Below are positions 32,532 to 44,900 of a stretch of DNA of 64,000 bases, one piece after another. Source of the stretch: Oenanthe sinensis (Eukaryota; Streptophyta; Magnoliopsida; Apiales; Apiaceae). Where the stretch lies: the NCBI GenBank assembly GCA_028671895.1, contig JAPMAC010000209.1, positions 20,296,501-20,360,500 of the forward strand. Direction: 5' to 3'. Under the pieces are notes generated by a model that was not told the DNA's origin, ran no database searches, and was given only the letters and a program-made list of their open reading frames with translations. Position 1 is the first letter of the stretch; every line of letters begins with the position of its first letter. The position numbers and the translations under genes are program-made.

Positions 32532-33671
32532 ATACACGAAGGACAAAAAAATCCCCTACAAGAGCTATTAATCAACATATTTATTAAGAAATATTATTTT
32601 CATTGTCATCATCCTTTTATTAATATGAAACTTAACTTTACCATATTTTAATCAAAAATAGAACAAGGCAAGTTTCATCACTTACATACCAGCCAACTCC
32701 AAGTCCAACTCATAATTTAAATATAATAATTATTAAAATGTCAACAATTTCAAAAAATACAAATTAACTCATATAACATACATAGAACTACAAACAAAAA
32801 CTTAAAATACTAGGAGAAAAACATATTTGTATATAAATCCGTGCAATCATCGTAAAATAGGTACAGAACAAGCACATTCTCTTTGAAGACTGCCCCCAAA
32901 ATTTCATATCAATAAACTTAAAATAATATGAGATAAATCAAATGTGCACGTATGGAAAGGGGGAGTTAACCGCTTGTCAAGGCGGCTGGAATCAGTGACT
33001 TTGAGATGATATTTGACGTAAACAAATCCAATATCAGATTTTTGATCCGAGTACATCATCATTATTTTATATATGTATGTATACATACTTGTAATTGTAG
33101 TTGTATTTATATATTTGAACAGTCTTAATTGAATAAACATCTAATTATAGTAACTCATGATAATCAAATTAATTTCAATGTCGAGAGTAGAGGGTGAGAG
33201 AAAAGATTAAAGTTCGGTTGAAAATAAGAATATGAGATGGGGTATTAGAAGGCAGCTATTGAGTGAATATGTGATATGGACTATTTGATTTCAATGTGTT
33301 TTATAAATGAGGGGCTGAAGGGTTTAGTATTTTTTAACATAAGTCACTTTCTTTTATCGGTAATTGACTTGCACTCTCTCAGTTTCAGACTTGTTTGTCA
33401 GGAAAATGGTTGAGTTGTAAAAATGACTTGACTTGAATGGTTGAACGGGATAAAAAAATAAATGTGATCAATGTGTATTTTTGTGTAAATTTCGATGGTT
33501 AAAGTTTGATAAAGCCAACTTTAAAACTAGACTTGCAAGGAAGTGGGGAATTCTTAAAATATGAAATCATAGTCTAAATAGAAGCATGATATAAAGAGAT
33601 CTAATAATCCAAAATACAACAATATACTCATCAATCATTTGATTCATTAGAATTTAGAGATTGTCTTTGAA
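32532..33671. other. AT-rich intergenic stretch between Copia-1 and Gypsy-1
   Basis: 1.1 kb without a convincing gene; the 78-codon frame at 32904-33140 looks random. I see no repeat shared with the rest of the window and no clear transposon ends. Confidence 0.5.
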
Positions 33672-34261
33672 TGATATGGGTAAAAAATAACCCTAAGGAA
33701 ATAATAAATATAGCATTTATTATTTCATTTATTAGACCTAGCATGGTCCAAAGGCTTGGGCCCTTGAAACGAACAAGGAAAATAAATCTTAGGATCAACT
33801 GGATTTGTAAGTCCATCCCACAAGCTCTATTGAAGCCATAGGTCCGTTAAGTCTTTGTTATTAATTAATTTCATAATTAGTTAATAAAGGCTAAGTAAAG
33901 GCCCAAGAAATTTGTTAAGGACCTTCATCCTAGAAAGATCTAGAAACCCTAGCATGGGAAGAGTCCAATGAGGACCCTCATTCCTAGAAGGTTATAACAA
34001 CTTAACCTCACTAGTAGACTTGGCCACCAAGTCTCTCAACCCTAATCTAATTCTAAGGCCCCCATGTGCCTATATAAAGGATCCAAATCCCTCACAATAA
34101 AACTAAATTTTTTGGCTTGATTCTCATCACTTAAGATACGTATCCAGCTTACGAGGACCAGAGATAGTCTCGAAATGTAAGTGCAGCCATTAAAGCCTGA
34201 AACTCCCCAAATCCTAGCATTAATTACACAATAAAAATGACCTAGTTTTTAATCCATAACA
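33672..34261 (+). repeat. 5' LTR of Gypsy-1
   Basis: 590 bases, TGATATGGG to TAACA. It is about 115 bases shorter than the Gypsy-3 LTRs because of an internal deletion, including loss of one of the ATTAATTAATTA stretches. The primer region TTTGGCGCCGACTGTGGGG follows directly. Confidence 0.88.
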
Positions 34262-34294
34262 TTTGGCGCCGACTGTGGGGAGAGAATAACAATC

Positions 34295-35440
34295 ATGGCA
34301 AGAACACGAAGTATTGCGAGCACCCTCGAAGGAGAAGTCCCTACCACCGCTGTTGACACCAATGTTCCCCCTGCCAGGGCACGGAAACAAGGAGCTATTG
34401 TTCCAACCACCTCCATTGAGGACCCTAAAACAAGTACCCGGCATACCAGACCACTAAGCATCGTCGTAGATCCTTCCGACCCCGATGTATCTATCCATGC
34501 TTCGGTTCCTCCACTCCAGGTAATTCCACCCCTTAATACAACTTTTATCGCTCCTCCTACATTGCAGGACTCGTCTGTTGTAATATGTGATCCTTGCTAT
34601 AGGCTCCCGAGAAACTACGAGCCCTCTTATGAGCAAGGGTTACTGCCCCACTATACCTCGTGACAAAGTAATCAGGATTTCTCTGGACCTTACTCTACTG
34701 ATGATGAGGAGTCATCTGACAAGGATGTTAACCCCTAAAGGAGGCGACCTGACAAGGAGCCCCTTGGAGGAAGGAGTACCCAACCCCGAGGGCCTCAAAA
34801 TACTGACTCCGTAAACCTTCAGGAAAGAATACATGCTCACGAGGCTGAGGCACAACGATTGAGGAGAGACCTGGAAAGGATATTAACAAGGCCACAACGC
34901 CCAGAGTTGAGGGGGTTAGAGGGTCGACAAGGAGTGCACCTGTGATAGATCTGGATGAGCCCCCGACCAGAAGACAAGTAAGGTCAAGTCATTTTAGGAC
35001 TGATCCCCAAGACTTGTTACCACTGGAAAATCCTGATGACCCAGTACCTCCCTTCACGAAGGAGATTATGAATGAAAAAATCTCAAGAAAGTGGAAGATA
35101 CCCATTATCAAGGCCTATGATGGAACTGGAGACCCCTCAAACCATGCTCTCAGGTTCTCAAATGTGTTATTGTTGCAACCTATTAACGATGCTGTCAAGT
35201 GTAGGGCGTTCCCTCAAACCCTGAGCGGTATGGCACAAAGATGGTTTAGTCGTCTACCCCCAACTCCGTTGGGTGATTCAAAAATCTGAGCAGGGCCTTC
35301 ATTGGTCAGTTTATCAGCATCAAAACTCATGAGAAGAGCTCAGATTCACTCATGAATATGCATCAGGGGAAGAATGAGTCCTTGAGGGACTATATGAACA
35401 TATTCACTAAGGAAGCCTTGAAGGTCCCGTCATAGAAAAC
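34295..35440 (+). pseudogene. Gypsy-1 Gag, broken and truncated
   Basis: The start MARTRSIASTLEGEVP matches Gypsy-3 Gag. The retrotransposon gag domain is at 34942-35289 (KAYDGTGDPSNHALRFSNVL, AFPQTLSGMAQRWFSRLPP) and shifts frame to finish near 35433 (SLRDYMN, FTKEALKVP). The C-terminal part with the zinc-binding region is deleted: compared with Gypsy-3, roughly 0.8 kb is missing before protease. Confidence 0.82.
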
Positions 35441-35446
35441 TTTCTT

Positions 35447-36004
35447 GTGAAAAGAGTCTTGGTAGATAACGGGTCATCTGTAAACATCATATTTTATGAT
35501 GCTTTTATGAAAATGGGATATAACGATTTGCAACTAACCCCCTCCAACATGCCTATCTATTGTTTCAATGAAGTGGGATCTCAGATTGAGGGTATTATAC
35601 AACTACCTATGACTATGAGTGAAGAACCTCGACATACCACTCAAATGTTGAATTTCCTAGTTATCAAGGCAAGCACTACCTACAATGGAATCCTTGGGAG
35701 GACTGGGTTGTATGCCTTCAAGGTGATAGCTTCTACATACCATCTGAAACTCAAATTCCCAACTAAGAATGGAGTGGAAGAAGAGAGAGGAGATCAAAAA
35801 ATGGCCAGAAGTTGTTACGTGGCCGCCTTGAAGCCTGATGGCATTGGGGGGCAGATCCTCCCCATCGAAGACTTGGATGTCAGAGATCAAGAAGAAAAAA
35901 GGGGGAAGCCTGCGAAGGACTTGGATTCCATTCCCCTGGATCCTCTAGATCATGAAAAAATGACATATGTTGGGACTTCGCTCCCGAAGGACCTGAAACA
36001 ATAG
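35447..36004 (+). pseudogene. Gypsy-1 aspartic protease
   Basis: Retropepsin domain with the active-site region VKRVLVDNGSSVNIIFYDAF: the usual DSG/DTG is DNG here. The later block is YNGILGRTGLYAF. The element copy is dead because the flanking frames are broken, and the Ser/Thr to Asn change may itself impair catalysis. Confidence 0.75.
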
Positions 36005-37303
36005 TTGGTTCAGTTCTTGCAAGTCAACAGAGATGTCTTTGCTTGGACAGTCGCCAATATGCCAGGGATAGACCCTAAACTCATAATGCATCAGTTGAAT
36101 GTGGATCCTAAAAGGACAGCAGTTAAGTAGAAGAAAAGAAATTTTGCTCCTGAAAGGCAAGAGGCCATTAAGGAAGAAGTGGAAAAGCTGTTGAAAGCTG
36201 GGTTTATTGAAGAAGTCCAGTTCCCTTAGTGGCTAGCAAACCATGTGGCTACAACCAGATCAAAATGCACCCCGATGACATCCTAAGGTATCATTCATAA
36301 CTGATTTTGGTGTTTTCTATAATTTGGTTATGGCTTTTGGACTTAAGAATGCAGGAGTCACATATCAAAGTCTTGTAAACAAAATTTTCAAGCACCTCAT
36401 TGGTAAGACTATGGAGGTCTATGTTGATGACATGTTAGTCAAAAGCTTAGACAAGGTCGATCACCTCAAACACCTAAGAGAGGCATTTGAAGTTCTGAGA
36501 ACCCATAAGATGATGTTGAACCTAGCCAAGTGTGCCTTTAGAGTGTGGTCTGGAAAATTTCTAGGCTTGATGGTCTCCAAAAGAGGTATTGAGGCCAATC
36601 CTGATAAGATTCAAGCATTCTTGGACATGGAGCCCCCTAAGACAGTAAAAGATGTCCAAAAGCTCACAGGAAGGTTAGCAGCCCTGGGGCGCTTCATATC
36701 AAAGTTTGGAGAAAAGTGTCTACCATTCTTCAAGGCCATCAAGAAGGTCAAAAGGACTTTGTGTGGAATAACGAGATCCAAGAAGCATTTGAGAAACTGA
36801 AGAAGTACATGGCTGAGCCACCACTGCTTGTCAAGCCAACACCTGAAGAAGTGTTATACATGTACCTTGTTATCTCTAGCTCAGCCCTGAGTGATGTTCA
36901 TGTGAAAGAGGAAGCCAAGGTTCAGAAACCCATTTATTACCTTAGTAAGATATTGCATGGTGCAGAGCTAAACTACTCAAAGGTTGAGAAGTTTGCCTTA
37001 GCATTGATAACGGCTTCAAGGAAGCTACGTCCGTACTTCATGGAGCATGTTATTAAAGTCTTGATAGACTAGCCCCTGAGAAACATACTGCACATCCCCA
37101 AGGCCAGTGAAAGGCTAATCAAATGGGCCATTGAGCTTGGAGAGTTCGAAATCAGATACAAGCCGAGAATGGCCATCAAGGCCCAGACTCTAGCTGACTT
37201 CGTGGTTGAATGTACCATTCCCAACCAAGAAGTCGGGGGGCAAGAGGAGAATAAAGAAAATGAAAATAAGAAAGAAAGAGAGGAAGAACTCAAAGAATAC
37301 TGA
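36005..37303 (+). pseudogene. Gypsy-1 reverse transcriptase and RNase H, broken
   Basis: The RT N-terminal motifs are lost in a deletion near 36235. The palm with MAFGLKNAGVTYQ and YVDDMLVKS (catalytic YVDD) survives at 36324-36800, followed by KCAFRVWSGKFLGLMVSKRGIE. A frame change leads into the gypsy RNase H (36716-37072: KPIYYLSKILHGAELNYSKVEK), ending in a stop at 37070. A charged linker (about 37200-37300) precedes the second RNase H. Confidence 0.82.
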
Positions 37304-37600
37304 GTGTTCTTTTTTGACGGAGCTTCAAAAATAAAATATAGTGGAGCTGGCCTAGTTTTGCAAAGCCCGGAGTGGTTTATTGTCGAATATGCAATCAAGT
37401 TGGACTTTTCAACTACAAAAAATGAGGCAGAGTACGAAGCTTTAATATCTAGTCTTAGCCTGGCCAGAGCCCTGAGGGTGAAAAATATGAAAGTATGTGG
37501 CGACTCGAGGCTAGTAATCTCTCAAGTGAATGGGGAGTTTGAGGCCCCTGAAGAGACTATGATGAAATATTTGAGAATTGTTAAAGCTCAAGACACATAG
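37304..37600 (+). pseudogene. Gypsy-1 second, archaeal-type RNase H (aRNH)
   Basis: FFFDGASKIKYSGAGLVLQS, the block with NEAEYEALISSLSLA, and CGDSRLVISQVNGEF are the DG, E and DS motifs of the additional RNase H carried by Tat-lineage gypsy elements downstream of their ordinary RNase H. This assigns Gypsy-1 to Tat. Confidence 0.85.
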
Positions 37601-37642
37601 TTTGAAGAATGTCACTTTGAGTATATCCCGAGAGAAGACAAT

Positions 37643-38420
37643 GTGAAGGTTGATGTCTTGTCTAAATTTGCATCATTAGAGATTGAGAATTACTCTGGCA
37701 GTGTTTATTTCCAAGTCTTAAAGACCATGAGCATTGATGCTAAACTAGTAGCCCCGATTGGACTGGGAGCATGTTGGAAGGATCTCATCAAACTCTACTT
37801 GGAAACGGGGAAAACACCAACTGATCCCATAGAAGCACGCAAGCTATCAGTGAGAGCCTTGAAATATACCCTCATAGAAGGAATACTTTACAAGAGGTCG
37901 TATATGATACCTTACTTGAAGTGTCTAAGACCCCATAAGGCTAAAGCTGCCCTAAGGGAAGTCATGAAGGTGTATGTGGCCATCACCTTGGAAGCAGGAC
38001 TCTTTCTCATAAAGTCATTAGGCTAGGGTTTTATTAGCATGAGATGCTTAAAGATGCTAAAGCTTATGTTAAGAAGTGTGATCGTTGCCAAAGGTTTGCA
38101 CCCATCGTTAGGCAGCCCCCTGAGATGTTGACATCCATCAACTCCCTACTCCCCTTTGCTATGTGGGGAATGGATATCTTAGGGACGTTTCCTATGGCCA
38201 GTGCACAAAGAAAGTTCCTCATTGTCGCCATTGACTACTTCACTAAGTGGATAGAAGCCAAGCCCTTGGCCAAGATTGACACTAAGAATATGACACAATT
38301 CTTCTGGAAAAACGTTATATGCAGGTATGGGTTACTCAGAATCCTAGTAACGGATAACAGAACTCAGTTTAACAAGAAGGACTTTTTTTAGTACTGTGGA
38401 AACTATAACATTGACTTTTT
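37643..38420 (+). pseudogene. Gypsy-1 integrase, truncated
   Basis: Spacer and zinc-binding region (KKCDRCQRFAP, 38068-38103) then the integrase core with WGMDILGTFP (first Asp) and VTDNRTQFNKKDF (second Asp; the usual Gly after DN is Arg). A stop follows at 38391 and recognisable homology ends near 38420, before the catalytic Glu. Confidence 0.85.
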
Positions 38421-38907
38421 TATCCGCATAACCTAAATATGATCATTCCTTGATTTGGTGAAAATTTATCTATTTCTATTTTTCCAGTTAAAAATTAATT
38501 AGTCGTTCCTTTCCAATAATCCAGGACTTGCTATTCACTTAGTTTTTTAAATCATAATGCAGTATAGTTTTTAATTAATAATTATTAAAAAGAATTAGTT
38601 AGTAAAAAAAGAAGAAAGAATTAGGCTCTTATAACTTTTTGAGTTACAAATTATTTATAACATAAATTAAACGGGCCCATGATCTCATGGACGCCACAGT
38701 TGTAGTTACGGAGGCAGGACAGGGATAAATATGTAAAAGAAACTGAGAATCTCAAAAATCCCATTAATCCCGACACGTGGTACGAGGAGAGAAACGTGTC
38801 AAGAAAACACACACTTTGTGACTCGTTTAAGCAAGCGTAAACTAAATCATGCTATTATGAATCTGTGAATACAGAAATAATAGGAATATATTGCGAGAAA
38901 GACGACT
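38421..38907 (+). promoter_or_regulatory. NHX proximal promoter and leader with ABRE/G-box pair
   Basis: The only non-transposon DNA directly upstream of NHX. It contains ACACGTGG (38773-38780, a G-box/ABRE core) and ACGTGTC (38794-38800, an ABRE consensus in the other orientation) 14 bases apart, about 110-135 bases before the ATG. Paired ABREs are bound by AREB/ABF bZIP factors in abscisic-acid and salt responses, which suits an NHX gene. No confident TATA box was assigned. Function is inferred from the motifs only. Confidence 0.6.
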
Positions 38908-41900
38908 ATGAATATTACAACAGAAGCAATAAAGAATTACTTGGGGGAGAGTCACGCGCAAGTGGTTCCCATAACGCTCTTCATAGCCGTACTCTGCCTC
39001 TGTTTAGTCATCGGCCACTTACTTGAAGAAAATCGTTGGCTTAATGAATCCATTACCGCCCTTGTTCTCGTATGTTTTTTTCGATTGTCAGCAATCATTT
39101 ATCCGCGCTTCGAGTCAGTGACTCACACACATGCATGGCTTTTTTAGTTATTGTTTGGTAATATATATGTGTAAAATTAATTGCAGGGGATTATTGTAGG
39201 AGCTACTATCTTATTTCTGAGCAAGGGGGAAAGTTCTCGAATACTTACATTCGATGAGAACCTCTTTTTTATTTATCTTTTACCTCCAATTATATTCAAT
39301 GCTGGGTGAGATGTATACTGTATTATCAATCTTTTTTACATATTTTTATGTATAATTTTATTCACCTGATGACTACCATACATATACTTTGGTCCGCAGA
39401 TTTCAAGTGAAAAAGAAGCAGTTCTTTCACAACTTTTTAACTATTATGCTGTTTGGTGTTATTGGTGTTTTCATTTCTTCCTCCATTGTTGCTGCTGGTA
39501 ATTCCATTGTAGATTTGTTGAGCGATAATGTTTTGTATTTGAACTCGATCCTAGATTTGTACGTGTTCGTATGATTTCCTCTGTTTCAACAGGTAGCTGG
39601 TGGATGTTCCCTAAGTGTGGATTTCGTGGCTTGACCATTCGAGACTATCTCAGTGAGATACTCTTGGCTTGCGTGTAGTTTCCTTTTGTTTAACTTAACT
39701 AAGTACATAGACTGACTTGTTTATACTCCAATATATCCAGGTATTGGAACCATCTTTTCATCAACTGATACAGTGTGTACACTGCAGGTTAATTGGGCAT
39801 CTTATATGTATATCGATTTCATTCTGCCTGTCTGCCTGTCTAATACCTTCTAAAGATATCCAGTTAGCCATTTTCTATTATTCATTGGCTTGAGGTTAAA
39901 AAAAAATTGTATTGTAGGTTTTACACCAAGATGAGACCCCTTTGCTATACAGCCTAGTCTTTGGGGAAGGAGTTGTAAATGATGCAACATCTATAGTACT
40001 GTTCAATTCTGTTCAAAAGATCAATGTTGATAACTTCAATGCCAAGGCAGCTACTACTATCATTCTGGATTTCTTGTACCTGTTTTTTACAAGCACTTGT
40101 CTCGGAATTGCTGTAAGTTTACTAGTGATCTTACCTTTCTTGTATTGGTAAGTTTCTATCGGTTTGTCCGGAAGCTGTTTTGTGCTTACTTGGTTGCCTT
40201 TTTTATATGCTGGTAGGGTATATAGTATATTGTAACTGAGGCTCCCTTGTGTTCCTGTTTATTCAGGAAACTTTCAGTTAAGTCTCTCCAGGAGGACTGA
40301 CTTTTAGTTTTGACGGATTACTGCTTTACATGCCTCAGTTATAAAATGATGGGTAAACTTTTTTTCCCAACGAAGAACATTAGCTAACTAGTGGCAATGT
40401 TTCGATGTCATAGACATGCTATACATATAATCTGATCTAAGCTGTTTCAGGGGTCAAGTTTAAAGCCATCGCTAGTTCAGTGGTTCATATCACTCATATA
40501 TATTCAAAATGTCTGAAGACAGAGAATTTCTCTGAGCTTAATCTAAAGTCTGGAATTAATAACTTTTTAGCTCCGTTTCTGACAAATATAACTAATCTTT
40601 ATTCTTTAGTAATCAATTTACGTAAGCTGACAATCTAAGCTCAGTTACTATATTTTTCCTCAGACAGGGCTATTGGCGGCATTAATTCTTAAAGGCTTGT
40701 ACGTTGGCAAGTAAGTGTTCATATTTGGGATGTTTTTTTATTCTGACGTTGGAATAAAAATTTATTCCTGTTGGAGAATAATGCACAACTGTTCTTTCGT
40801 AATGATGTTGTGATTCATCTGTTAGCTTTCATAGCTCGGTCTAACTTCCTATGCAGGCACTCGAGTGTTCGTGAAGTTGCTCTTATGATGCTAATGGCTT
40901 ATCTTTCTTATATGCTAGCTGAGGTACAGATGACGTATACATCCCACTGCAGTATTAGCAAGCTATAATACTGAACATCTCAATATAGTGATTGATGCAG
41001 GCAAAGAAATAGAAATAGGAGTTGAAGCTGAATCTAAATTTAGGAATTAAAAACTGCAACCCTTGATAGTTGCTAGGAGTATTCTACGTAAAATCTTTAT
41101 AGGCCTCGACAGCTTACTAATCCAGGATATTTTAATTATTAATTACAGAAACTTCTACTACTAATAGTATTAATTAAAACTCTAGCATTTCCCCGTAACA
41201 TCTTCCCAATACATTTCATTTATTATAAATTCCAGATAATTCTAAATCAGATTAATGAAAATATGAAATATTTCCATAATATTCCCAATATGTTATAGAA
41301 TGTTCTAGAATCTGCATCAACTTCCTCCGGTTTCTAAAAAACTCGTACTAGAGTTTTTTTGTCACGAACATCACCCTTGTATGGTAGCAGGTGCATAACG
41401 TGGAATACATCAGATGCCTTGATGTCACCTGGTAATTTCAGCTTTAAGCATTATCATTCGCTTGTTTCAAAATCCTGGTGTGGCCAACTTTCCGGTCCAT
41501 GCATCTATGCATCTTACGGTCTTCTCGACAGCCCATACATAACTTACTTCTTGAAAAACAACCTTCCGACGGTGAGGATCTGCATCTGCTTTATACTTCA
41601 TATTTCTTGCTTCAATATGTTCCCTCACCTTCTCATGTATTGCCTTCATACGTTCATCCATTTCCTTAACTTTTGAATTTGCGATCTTCAAATTAGGAAT
41701 AGGAGCTAGATAAAAAAAACTACTAAGATTCTGTCCAAAAACTTCAAATGGAAACATTTGAGTGGTGCGATTCTTAGAATTATTATATGTAAATTTAGCA
41801 AGAGGTAGCACCAAATCCCATTGTTCCTGTTTGTCCGCCGCAAGACATTGTAAGAGTTTACCCAAATTGTGATTTGGCACCTGATATGGGTAAAAAATAA

Positions 41901-44900
41901 CCCTAAGGAAACAATAAATATAGCATTTATTATTTCATTTATTAGACCTAGCATGGTCCATAGGCTTGGGCCCTTGAAACTAATAAGAAAAATAAATCCA
42001 AGGATCAACTGGATTTGTAAGTTTAGCCCACAAGCTCTTTTGAAGTCACATGCCCATTAAACCTTTGTTATTAATTAATTTTGTAATTAATTAATAAAGG
42101 CTCAGTAAAGGCCCAAGAATCCTGTTGAAGGCCCTCATCCTAGAAGGATCTAAAAACCCTATTTATTAATTAATTATGAAATTAATTAATAAATCTTCAA
42201 TTAAAGGCTTGAAGAGTCCTACGAGACCCCTCATTTGTGGAAGGCTCTAGAAGCCCAATTTCAAAGATAAACCTCATCTGCTAGAGTCCAACGAGGGCTC
42301 TCATTCCTAAGAGGTTTCAACAACCTTACGTCAGTAGGAGACTTGGCCCCCAAGTCTCATAACCCTAATCTAACTCCAAGGCCCTCATGCGCCTCTATAA
42401 ATGGCCTAACCCCTCAACATTAGAACTACGTTGTTGGCTTGATTCTCACACCCATTGAGATACGTAGGCAGTTAATGAGGACCCGAGTTAGTCACGAAAC
42501 GTTAGTGCAGCCATTAAAGCTTGAAGCTCCCCCAAACCCTAACATTAATTGCGTATTAAAAATAACTCGTTTTTAATCCGTAACATTTGGCGCCGTCTGT
42601 GGGAAGAGAATAGCAACCATGGCAAGAACACGAAGTACCGCAAGCACCCTCGAAGGAGAGATCCCTGTCACCAACGTTACTCTTACCGTAACTCAGGAAC
42701 AAGGAGTTGTTGTCCCAACCACCTCCGTTGAGGACCCTGAAACAAGCACCCGTCGTACGGGATCCCTAAGCGTCATCGTTCATCCTTCCGATCCTGACAT
42801 GTCAATCCATGCCTCTGTCCATCCACTCCAAGTAATTCTACCCCTCAATACTACTTTTGTTGCTCCTCTCCCATTGCAGGTCTCCACTACAGTGTTGCCT
42901 AGAAACCCTCAATATGGGCTTCCACCTAACTATGAGCCCTCTTATTAGCAAGGGTTGCTGCCCCCACATGGCTCACGTCGGGGGAATCGAAGTTTTTCTG
43001 GACCCTACTCGACTGATGATGGAACAACTGATGAGGACGTTAATCCTAGGAGGAGGCGACCTAGTAAGGAGCCCATTGGAGGGAGGAGTACCCAGCCCCG
43101 AGGGCCTCAAAACACTAACTCCACAAACCTACAAGATAGGATACGAGCTCATGAGGCTGAAGCTCAACGACTAAGGAAGGACCTGGAAAGGGAGTTAGCA
43201 AGAAAGCAACGCCCGAGAGCTGAGGGGGCTGGAGGATCAGCAAGGATTGCATCTGTGATAGATCTAGATGAGCCCCCGGCAAGGAGGCAAACAAAGAGAA
43301 GTCATGTTAGGGCTGACCCCCAAGACTTATTGTCACTTAGAGATCCTGATGATCTCACACCCCATTCACAGAGAATATTATGAATGAGAAGATATCAAGG
43401 AAGTTTAAGATGCCTACAATCAAGGCCTATGATGGGACGGGAGATCCCTCCAACCATGTTCTCACATTCTCTAATGCACTGCTGCTGCAGCCCGTCAATG
43501 ACGCCATCAAGTGTAGGGCGTTCCCTCAAATCCTGAGTGGTATGGCTCAAAGGTGGTTTAGTCGTCTACCCCCTAACTCTATTGGGTCATTCAAAGACCT
43601 AAGCAGGGCCTTTGTTGGTCAGTTTATCAGCAGCAAGTCTCATGAGAAGAGCTCAGCTTCACTAATGAATATGTATCAGGGAAAGAATGAATCTCTGAGG
43701 GACTATATGAACAGATTCACTAAGGAGGCCTTGAAGGTCCCTGATCTAGACTAGAATGTAGCTATGATAGCCCTACAACAAGGGACCTCAGACGAGAACT
43801 TTAGGAGATCTTTAGCCAAGAGGGCTCTAGAAAGTATGAATGAGCTCCAAGAGAGAGCTGGAAAGTATATCAAGGCTGAAGAAAGCTTGAATAAGACTAC
43901 CAACTCGTTCAGAAACGAGTGGAGTAGCAAAAAACGTAAGCAAGATCAGTATGATGTCGAGGATGAGAATGATGTTGAGGATAAGTATCCTAGAACCAAT
44001 AAAGACTCCGACTATACCTCGAGGACGGTTGGCCAAGGGCCTAGGTTCACCGTGTATGCAAGGCTAAACTCACCAAGAAGTGAGATCCTGTTGGACATTG
44101 AGAAAGATAGAGAACTTCAATGGCCGAAGCCACTAAGGACTGATCCTAAGAAGAGGAATCCGAATTTGTATTGCAAGTTTCACAAGGATGTTGGACATGA
44201 CACAGATAATTGTAGGCAGTTGAAAGATGAGATTGAATTCTTGATCAGAAGAGGAAAACTCAGAAAGTTTATCAAAGAAGATGATAGAAACAACAATGAT
44301 AATCGACACTATAATGAATAACGAAGGGATTATGATGACCGTGATAAGAAGATACAGCCTCGAGGCCTAGTAATAAACGTGATCTCTGGAGGTCCAACAG
44401 CGGCCGGGACTTTAAGTAACTCGAGAAAGGCTTATGCCCGACAAGTTCTACAACTTGTAGGGGAAACACCAAAGAGTTCAAGGAGCGAAGTATCAATTTC
44501 TTTTGATGATTCTGATTTGAAAGGGGTGAACTTCCCCCCTGATGACCCGTTGGTCATAATACCTGTGATAGGCAACTCTTCGGTAAAACGAATCCTAGTG
44601 GATAGTGGAGCTTCAGTAGACATCCTGTTCCATGATGCGTATCTCAAAATGGGGTACACTAACTCTGAACTAACTCCCTCTGACATGCCTATATACGGGT
44701 TTAATGGAGTCGAGTCGAAGGTGGAGGGAACAATTCAATTGCTTGTGACTATAGGGCAGGAGCCCCATGAGTCCACTCAAGTGTTGGACTTCCTCGTTAT
44801 CAAGGCTGTGTCCTCTTACAATGGGATCCTCGGACGAACAGGGGTACATGCGTTCGAGGCTGTTGCCTAAACTTACCACCTCAAACTTAAATTTCCAACT

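Larger units (their letters stand above)
33672..38420 (+). mobile_element. Gypsy-1: truncated Tat-type Ty3/gypsy element upstream of NHX
   Basis: The 5' LTR (33672-34261) is homologous to the Gypsy-3 LTRs (same start TGATATGGGTAAAAAATAAC, same primer region TTTGGCGCCG). Downstream follow gag, protease, RT, RNase H, a second (archaeal-type) RNase H and integrase, the Tat-lineage order. The sequence breaks off within integrase near 38420 without a 3' LTR. Two internal deletions are visible: one joins mid-gag to protease near 35433-35445, and one removes the first half of RT near 36230-36250. Frames are broken throughout. The NHX ATG is about 490 bases downstream. Confidence 0.9.

Noticed and set aside
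32904..33140. Small gene between Copia-1 and Gypsy-1
   Set aside because: A 78-codon frame in AT-rich DNA with no domain and no supporting signals.
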